Below, piece after piece: positions 58,913 through 64,000 of a stretch of DNA of 64,000 nt (positions are counted from its first letter, which is position 1; every line of letters starts with the position of its first letter). Below the pieces are notes generated by a model. That model was not told the DNA's origin and searched no databases. It saw only the letters and a list, made by a program, of their open reading frames with translations. The position numbers and the translations under genes were made by a program. This DNA is from CBDBZX01 sp965213645 (lineage in GTDB: Bacteria > Deinococcota > Deinococci > Deinococcales > Trueperaceae), in assembly GCA_965213645.1 (NCBI GenBank), contig CBDBZX010000002.1:682001-746000 (forward strand), read 5' to 3'.

Positions 58913-60262
58913 CTACTCATCCTCCAACAAGTTCGGCTCATCTAACGCCAACTCCTCCTCAATCTGCGCGTCGAGCTGCGTATCCACCGACACGTCCGCC
59001 TGCGCCCCCTGCTTGACGACCTCGAGCGAGCGGGGCTCAGGCTTGGGCGCTGACCTCTTCTCCACATCGGGTAAAGCGGCCTCTTCCAAGCTCTTAAAGT
59101 CGGGTACACGTTGCAAGCGAACATTCGTAATCGGCTCGGGCATCAAGACATCCGCTTCGTCTAACGCCGCTTTCACCAGGCGCACCGCTTCACTGCGCAC
59201 CTTATAAAAATCCGCGTGGCGCTGGTCCACCCAGCCGAAGAAGCGCACGATCACGTTGAAGTCGCCGAGTTCTTCGACGCGAGCGAAGGGCGTGGGGTCA
59301 TTCATCACGCCTGCCATTGCCCGCAACGCTTCGATGCCCAACTCCTGTACGTAGGTGAGGTCTTCCTCGACATCCACGCCGACGGTGAAGTTGAATTGGC
59401 GGCGCGGGTTGCGCGTGTAGTTGGTGATGACGCCGTTGAAAATGGTGGCGTTAGGGATACGTACGTGGTTGCCGTCTAGGGTCATGAGGACCATCTCTCG
59501 AGAGGTCAAGCGGATCACTTTGCCCTCGTAATCCTCGAGCCTAATTAGGTCATTCACCGCAAAAGGTCGCCGCAAGCTCATCAGAATGCCCGCCAAATAG
59601 TTCTCCACGATGTCGCGAAAGGCGAAGCCGAGGGCTAAACCTGCCACGCCCGCCGTGCCGAGCACCGCTGTCACAACGGCAGTTGCCCCTAAAATGTCGA
59701 GCGCGAGCAAGATGCCTGTGAGGACGATGACGGTGCGCACGAGGTTGCGCAAGAGGTTTTGCAGGAGCGGGTTGACGCCCAAGCGGTTGAAGAGCGCGTC
59801 CCAGTTGCTGATAAGCCGGGCGAGCAGCGTGAAAAGCAGAACCATGAGGAGGGCGACGACCAAAAGGGGAGAGTACGCCACAATGTCGGTCAAGTAGCTG
59901 CGGATGCGGGTCAAGGCGGGCGCGAGGGTTTTGCGTAGATTCGTCTCTTGTTCCAAATTGTCTACGACGTAGAAGACGCCCTCTAACCTCTCCGCTAAAC
60001 TCGCGGCGCTCTCGCGGTCGGCGGCGTTGCGCGTCGTCCCGGCAAGCTGCACCACGCCCCCCTCCACGCTGACTCGCACCTCTTCTAAGCCGGGAATGGT
60101 CGCGTAGACCTCTCGCAACCGCTGGGTAATCGCTTCGTCGGAGGGTCCGTCTACCGAGACGGTGGGTTGTTCGGGTTCTGCTGGTGTCTCTTGTGCGGCG
60201 GAAACTGTTACTAAAAGAAATAGGAAGATAGACAAGTAGAATAAATAGCGGGTTAGCTTCAC
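58913..60262 (-). CDS. Mechanosensitive channel (MscS family) with BON domain
   Basis: The protein has 449 residues with a signal peptide (residues 1-23), then a BON domain at about 40-105 (LREVYATIPGLEEVRVSVEG, VVQLAGTTRNAADRESA). Three membrane helices follow, the last being the pore helix TAGVAGLALGFAFRDIVENY. The MscS beta domain (RRPFAVNDLIRLEDYEGKV, RIPNATIFNGVITNYTRNP) and alpha/beta domain complete it. The C-terminal tail of about 70 residues is acidic. It releases solutes on osmotic downshock; the BON domain may bind the envelope. Confidence 0.95.
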   Translation of the reverse strand: MKLTRYLFYLSIFLFLLVTVSAAQETPAEPEQPTVSVDGPSDEAITQRLREVYATIPGLEEVRVSVEGGVVQLAGTTRNAADRESAASLAERLEGVFYVVDNLEQETNLRKTLAPALTRIRSYLTDIVAYSPLLVVALLMVLLFTLLARLISNWDALFNRLGVNPLLQNLLRNLVRTVIVLTGILLALDILGATAVVTAVLGTAGVAGLALGFAFRDIVENYLAGILMSLRRPFAVNDLIRLEDYEGKVIRLTSREMVLMTLDGNHVRIPNATIFNGVITNYTRNPRRQFNFTVGVDVEEDLTYVQELGIEALRAMAGVMNDPTPFARVEELGDFNVIVRFFGWVDQRHADFYKVRSEAVRLVKAALDEADVLMPEPITNVRLQRVPDFKSLEEAALPDVEKRSAPKPEPRSLEVVKQGAQADVSVDTQLDAQIEEELALDEPNLLEDE

Positions 60263-60344
60263 AGCACTCCTAGTAGTTCAGCAAGTTGGCTTTAAGATAC
60301 CTCGAGCCATCCTTCAACACAGGCACCATCTGAGTGAACACCGG

Positions 60345-60388
60345 GCTTTTCCTGACCTGCTGACTAGCTGACACACTGAAATGCTTCC
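60345..60388. repeat. Partial repeat, family D (copy 4)
   Basis: It contains CCTGACCTGCTGACTAGCTGA and CACTGAAATGCTT, as in the right arms of copies 1-3. Confidence 0.6.
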
Positions 60389-60419
60389 ACAGCGCACGGC
60401 GCAACCCTGCAAAGCGCGT

Positions 60420-60425
60420 TACGAT
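60420..60425 (+). promoter_or_regulatory. -10 element TACGAT, leaderless start
   Basis: TACGAT, 8 nt, then GTG 60434. Confidence 0.4.
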
Positions 60426-60433
60426 AGTGAGCG

Positions 60434-61066
60434 GTGAATATCCTAGCCATTGCCGACGCCACCTCACCTTTTATCCACTCGGAGAGCTTTCCTAAGAACC
60501 TGCCGCCCTTCGACCTGGTGCTTTCTGCAGGCGATATGCCGGGTCACGTCTTGGAGTTTGTCGCCACCAAAACGACGGTGCAGCCCGTCTACGTCTTGGG
60601 CAACCACGCGGACGGCTACCTCAAAAACCCTGACTTTTACGGCTCGTATCTGCCGGGTGGCTGCATCAATATTCACCGAAAGGTGATTCAAATTAACGGT
60701 GTGCTCATCGCAGGCTTCGAGGGAAGTGCCCGCTACCGCCCCGGACCGCATCAATATACGGAGTGGCAGATGGCCTACTTCGTCAACATGATGACGCTAC
60801 GCCTCTTATGGAACCGCCTCCGCTACGGGCGAGCGGTGGATATTTTGCTCACACACGCGCCGCCCAAAGGTCCACACGAGGGCAAAGACTATCCGCATAG
60901 AGGGATTCCCGCCTTTAACCGTTTTGTGGAGAGGTGGAAACCCAAGTTGCACGTGCATGGTCACGTTCACCTCAACGGCGTCAATGAGCCGAGGGAGTAC
61001 GTCACCGAGTCGGGTGTGCGAGTGGTGAACGCTTACGAGTTTACGATGATTGAGATAAACCTGTAG
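60434..61066 (+). CDS. Metallophosphoesterase
   Basis: This calcineurin-like phosphoesterase has 210 residues from GTG 60434. Motifs are LVLSAGDMPGHV, YVLGNHADGYL (GNHD/E type), LLTHAPPKGPHEG and LHVHGHVHLNG. The first motif, usually DxH, reads IADATSPFIH, so the N-terminal metal ligands differ from the canonical order. The substrate is unknown. It is a single gene following a family D repeat. Confidence 0.9.
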   Translation: MNILAIADATSPFIHSESFPKNLPPFDLVLSAGDMPGHVLEFVATKTTVQPVYVLGNHADGYLKNPDFYGSYLPGGCINIHRKVIQINGVLIAGFEGSARYRPGPHQYTEWQMAYFVNMMTLRLLWNRLRYGRAVDILLTHAPPKGPHEGKDYPHRGIPAFNRFVERWKPKLHVHGHVHLNGVNEPREYVTESGVRVVNAYEFTMIEINL

Positions 61067-61243
61067 TACGGGTGTAGGGCGCAAAATACGCGCGTGTCTA
61101 CCGTCCTAAGTACACCCATACCTATTGCTCTGTATGTTTCCCTACTTTCACCCTGCCTAATTCTTCACAAACGCACTCCCTGACGTGCACCTTACACATG
61201 GCTCAGGGTTTCGTTTTATTCTGAAGTCAAGAAAGGGGTGTTG

Positions 61244-62152
61244 ATGAGCCACCTTACACAACAACGTGCGCAACGTGAAGCTGAGAAGGTACGCTCGAGG
61301 GCCTTTTGGCACAAAGTTCTTCAAGGTCTACGCGGCATTGACAATGACCTCTTACCCTTTAGCGCCGTGCAGAACCTCCACCCCAACGCCGAGAGCTACG
61401 GCGGCACCAAAGCCATCCCCGTGGACCAGATCGTCGGCTCCGTGGACCGCTACCGCGACTTCGACCACTACTTCTTACCCAAAGTCAGCCACACCCTAGA
61501 CCGCTGGGCGGGCATCCGTCAGGCGGGTTTAGACGGCAAAGAGCTGCCGCCCATTCAGGTCTATAAGGTCGGCGACGTCTACTTCGTCAAGGACGGTCAC
61601 CACCGCGTCTCGGTGGCACGCAACGCCGGGCAGAAGTACATCGACGCCGAAATTATCGAACTGAGCGTGAGCGTTTCGCCCGACTCACATGACAGCATCA
61701 AAGACCTCATCATCAAAGGGGAGTACGCGGGCTTTTTGGAGCAGACGCGGTTGGATAAGCTCAAGCCCGACCACGAACGCATCCTCTTCACCGTACCGGG
61801 CCGCTACGACATCTTGGTCGGTCATATCAACACGCGCAAGTATTACTTAGGCCGCAACCTTCAGCGCGACGTGTCGTGGGAAGAGGCGGTGTGCTCGTGG
61901 CACGACAGGCTCTACGCGCGGGTCGTGGAGCAAATCCGCAAGTACGACGTTTTGAAGCGCTTTCCGGGCCGGACCGAGGCCGACCTTTACCTTTGGATTA
62001 TGGACCACCGCTACAACCTCACGCAGCAGTTTGGTAAGGATGTCGGTTCGGAAGAGGCGACCAAGAACTTCGCGGATAATTTTTCACCATATTTTGCCAA
62101 ACGCACGTGGCAGCGCCTTGTTAAGCGCTGGCGCGGTAGGTTGCCTGACTAA
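61244..62152 (+). CDS. ParB N-domain-like / DUF4032-like protein
   Basis: The protein has 302 residues from ATG 61244, with AAAGGGG at 61232-61238. Residues about 50-140 resemble the ParB/Srx nuclease-like fold: AIPVDQIVGSVDRYRDFD, LPPIQVYKVGDVYFVKDGHH and RVSVARNAGQ. The C-terminal part has DLYLWIMDHRYNLTQQFGKD, like DUF4032. No partner parA, no helix-turn-helix and no parS-like sites are seen, so chromosome partition is unlikely. Function unknown. Confidence 0.78.
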   Translation: MSHLTQQRAQREAEKVRSRAFWHKVLQGLRGIDNDLLPFSAVQNLHPNAESYGGTKAIPVDQIVGSVDRYRDFDHYFLPKVSHTLDRWAGIRQAGLDGKELPPIQVYKVGDVYFVKDGHHRVSVARNAGQKYIDAEIIELSVSVSPDSHDSIKDLIIKGEYAGFLEQTRLDKLKPDHERILFTVPGRYDILVGHINTRKYYLGRNLQRDVSWEEAVCSWHDRLYARVVEQIRKYDVLKRFPGRTEADLYLWIMDHRYNLTQQFGKDVGSEEATKNFADNFSPYFAKRTWQRLVKRWRGRLPD

Positions 62153-62168
62153 GAGGTTGTCCGAATAA

Positions 62169-62379
62169 GTACACCGTTAAGCAACTGCAACACAACCTCT
62201 TACTTGTCACCCTGTTCACGAAGTCGGGCGAAGCCTTGCTTGTCGAGGGGTCTCGCCTTGCGCTTCTCAGTCAGAGGAGTCGGCAAGGTCAGAGATTCTT
62301 CACTCCACAGCCTGCCCTGAGCCTGCCGAATGGGTTCCGTTCAGAATGACATGACTCATCTTTTAGTTAACGCTGTAAT
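62169..62379. repeat. Dispersed inverted-repeat element, family A (copy 5)
   Basis: The ends TACACCGTTAA and TTAACGCTGTA are inverted repeats with one mismatch. The core words GTCACCCTGTTCACGAAGTC, GTCGAGGGGTCTCG, AAGGTCAGAGATTCTTC and CAGAATGACATGACTCAT follow in family order. Confidence 0.85.
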
Positions 62380-62443
62380 AGCAAGAGGTCGAGACGTTTT
62401 GCAGACGCCACGTTTTGTGCCTGACGCATGATAAGACGAGGGT

Positions 62444-63463
62444 ATGATTCAAGCTGACTTTTTGACCGAACGCGGAGCGCGGGTGAATGGAGGAAGGGTC
62501 TCGAGCTTCTCAGATGACCTCTCCAGAGAAGTCTACAGCCTCACCCAAAGTGCAGGACTCGTCCCCCTCCTCACGACTACGCCTCTGCGTTTAACCGGAA
62601 CTGACCGCTTAGACTTCTTACATGGACAAGTCAGCAATGAGGTCAAGCGCCTAAAGGCAGGCGAGACCAACACTTCTTTAATGCTCAACGTCAAAGGGCA
62701 CGCCTTAGCCCAGATGCGCGTCTACCGCCGCGAGGACGACCTCTTTGTGGCGATTGAAGGCGGTGCAGGGGACTTTGTGCAGCGCGAACTGCAAGCGCAC
62801 ATTATCTTTGACCAGGTGGAATTAGAAAACCTCTCAGATGCGATTACCTCTTTTACGTTGCAAGGGGTGAAGTCTGGAGAGGTTCTAACGGAAGTTTTTG
62901 ATACCGAATTACCGAGCGAAGGCGCGTTTATTCAACCCTCATTTGAAAGCGCTAAAGTTCTCGTCAGCCCCTCTAAGCGAAGTCAGGCGGGCGGCTTTGA
63001 CCTGCACGTGCTGAGCCGGGATGCAGAAACGTTATTCAAGAGGTTAGAGCAAGCGGGCGCGGCTCCTGCTGGGGAAGATGCTTTAGAGGCGGTGCGCGTC
63101 GCGGCGGGTATCGCCTCGGCGAGAGGTGAAGGTGGCGAGGGTGCGCTGCCGCAAGAGGTCGGCTTGGAGCACGCCGTGTCGTACCGCAAAGGGTGTTACT
63201 TGGGTCAAGAGATTATGGCGCGGATTGAGGCGCGGGGGAAGCTTCGTAAGGGGTTGAGAGGGGTGAGGTTGGACGCGCTTCCTAAAGATGGCTCAAAAGA
63301 CCTCTTGCTAGACGGTAAGAAAGTCGGGCGGCTCGGGACGGTTGTTGAGCATCCAGAGTTGGGTGTGATCGGCTTGGCGAGCGTGCGCACGGAGTTGAAG
63401 ACGGGGCAAGAGGTTGAGGTTGGAGAGGTTGCGGCGACGTTGAGCGATGTACCTTTCGTGTAA
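62444..63463 (+). CDS. ygfZ: YgfZ / GcvT-like folate-binding protein
   Basis: This tetrahydrofolate-binding protein supports assembly or repair of iron-sulfur enzymes. It has 339 residues; the start of the fold (LTGTDRLDFLHGQVSNEVKR) and the signature KGCYLGQEIMARIEARGKLR with the conserved Cys are clear. The C-terminal barrel (LRGVRLDALPKDGSKDLLL) is complete. The first 30 residues are an extension. The VOC gene starts immediately after its stop, so they are cotranscribed. Confidence 0.92.
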   Translation: MIQADFLTERGARVNGGRVSSFSDDLSREVYSLTQSAGLVPLLTTTPLRLTGTDRLDFLHGQVSNEVKRLKAGETNTSLMLNVKGHALAQMRVYRREDDLFVAIEGGAGDFVQRELQAHIIFDQVELENLSDAITSFTLQGVKSGEVLTEVFDTELPSEGAFIQPSFESAKVLVSPSKRSQAGGFDLHVLSRDAETLFKRLEQAGAAPAGEDALEAVRVAAGIASARGEGGEGALPQEVGLEHAVSYRKGCYLGQEIMARIEARGKLRKGLRGVRLDALPKDGSKDLLLDGKKVGRLGTVVEHPELGVIGLASVRTELKTGQEVEVGEVAATLSDVPFV

Positions 63464-63847
63464 ATGATTAAGCTCGAGCGTTTCGACCATCTCGTCCTCA
63501 CGGTTCAGAGTATCGAAGTGACCTGCTCGTTTTATCAAGAGGTACTCGGCATGAAGGTCGTCACTTTTGATAAAGGGCTCAAAGCGCTTCATTTCGGTGA
63601 ACAGAAAATCAACTTGCATGAGCGCGGTCAAGAACTCGAGCCAAAAGCTCAAACGCCGCTGCCCGGTTCGGCTGACCTTTGCTTCGTCGCGCAAACCTCT
63701 TCTCAAGAGGTTATAGAGCATTTGCAGGCTTGCGGTGTGACAGTTGTCGAGGGTCCCGTGCTGCAAACAGGAGCATTAGGACCGATAACCTCAGTCTACT
63801 TCCGCGACCCGGATGGGAATTTGTTGGAGGTCTCGAGCTACGATTAG
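63464..63847 (+). CDS. VOC family protein (glyoxalase/bleomycin-resistance fold)
   Basis: The protein has 127 residues. Typical VOC elements are FDHLVLTVQSIEVTCSFYQE, VLGMKVVTFDKGLKALHFGE, QKINLHERG and VYFRDPDGNLLEVSSY, which give the paired beta-alpha-beta-beta-beta modules with His/Glu metal ligands. The substrate is not predictable; it is like the lactoylglutathione-lyase-related YwkD type. It abuts ygfZ. Confidence 0.92.
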   Translation: MIKLERFDHLVLTVQSIEVTCSFYQEVLGMKVVTFDKGLKALHFGEQKINLHERGQELEPKAQTPLPGSADLCFVAQTSSQEVIEHLQACGVTVVEGPVLQTGALGPITSVYFRDPDGNLLEVSSYD

Positions 63848-63919
63848 CCACAACTAGACAAAGTGTGAAAAATGCGCGGTACACATAAACATCCACCGTG
63901 CTCATCCTCACAAAACCTC

Positions 63920-63925
63920 TATAAT
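63920..63925 (+). promoter_or_regulatory. -10 element TATAAT, leaderless start
   Basis: TATAAT, 5 nt, then ATG 63931 of the last, partial gene. Confidence 0.6.
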
Positions 63926-63930
63926 AAGGC

Positions 63931-64000
63931 ATGAAAACGAAAAAAGCCTGGCTCAGCGAGAACTACAAGGAGGCGACCTCCAAGTTCCCCGAGCGCGACT
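63931..64000 (+). CDS. Partial gene at window end (first 23 codons)
   Basis: ATG 63931 opens MKTKKAWLSENYKEATSKFP and continues to the window edge. TATAAT 5 nt upstream supports a leaderless start. The short segment (KFPER) faintly resembles the N-terminus of methylmalonyl-CoA mutase large subunits, but too little is visible to name it. Confidence 0.55.
   Translation, partial: MKTKKAWLSENYKEATSKFPERD

Noticed and set aside
61244..62152. Chromosome-partition parB
   Set aside because: The ParB-like fold is there, but no parA, helix-turn-helix or parS sites are seen.

Overview
The window is one contiguous piece of a bacterial chromosome of moderately high GC. It holds about 67 protein genes (the first and last are cut by the window edges), no rRNA and no tRNA that I can find, no CRISPR array and no prophage. 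The gene content is mostly housekeeping: rlmN, nrdR, ruvA, ald, dusA, carA, cdaA-cdaR, def, fmt, der, prfB and ygfZ. Many start codons sit 5-8 nt behind a lone TANNNT (-10) hexamer with no Shine-Dalgarno, which is the known signature of leaderless mRNA in the Deinococcus-Thermus phylum. With the overall gene set this makes a Deinococcota (possibly Trueperales-like) host my best guess; that is an inference.

Layout. 1-9.8 kb: rlmN end, a TPR protein, an SPOR protein, an SDR/Nudix pair divergent from a glycerophosphodiesterase, a Cse60-like/response-regulator pair, an aldo-keto reductase and a zinc-ribbon coiled-coil protein. 9.8-21.4 kb: an HDAC-family hydrolase, a patatin/N-formylglutamate hydrolase pair, a broken methyltransferase, DUF3179, DinB, nrdR with an odd acidic-tailed SDR, a frameshifted BtrH-like gene and a 3-hydroxyacyl-CoA dehydrogenase. 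21.7-25.5 kb: alpha-glucan enzymes (frameshifted GH15, then malQ). 25.5-33.3 kb: orphan antitoxin-like genes, a quinone reductase, a Nat-type ABC exporter, a degenerate FMN dehydrogenase, ruvA and ald. 33.4-36.7 kb: a sugar ABC importer (binding protein plus two permeases, no ATPase). 36.9-45.3 kb: DUF309/PspC/rhodanese, dusA, an HD/P-loop-kinase pair, carA, an AT-rich pentapeptide membrane protein, an OhrR-like MarR and an alpha/beta hydrolase. 45.9-57.1 kb: surface lipoproteins (beta-helix and two paralogous subtilases) around cdaA-cdaR-def-fmt-der. 57.3-64 kb: prfB with its programmed frameshift, MscS, a phosphoesterase, a ParB-like protein, ygfZ and a VOC protein.

The most unusual content is not in the gene list. 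At least five families of dispersed inverted-repeat elements occupy most of the longer intergenic gaps. The palindrome CTCGAG is several-fold over-represented throughout. The fmt start codon lies in a threefold tandem repeat of start-codon units. The malQ Shine-Dalgarno is locked in a perfect hairpin. Three genes (GH15, BtrH-like, methyltransferase) carry one apparent disrupting base each; whether these are real or sequencing errors cannot be decided from the window.
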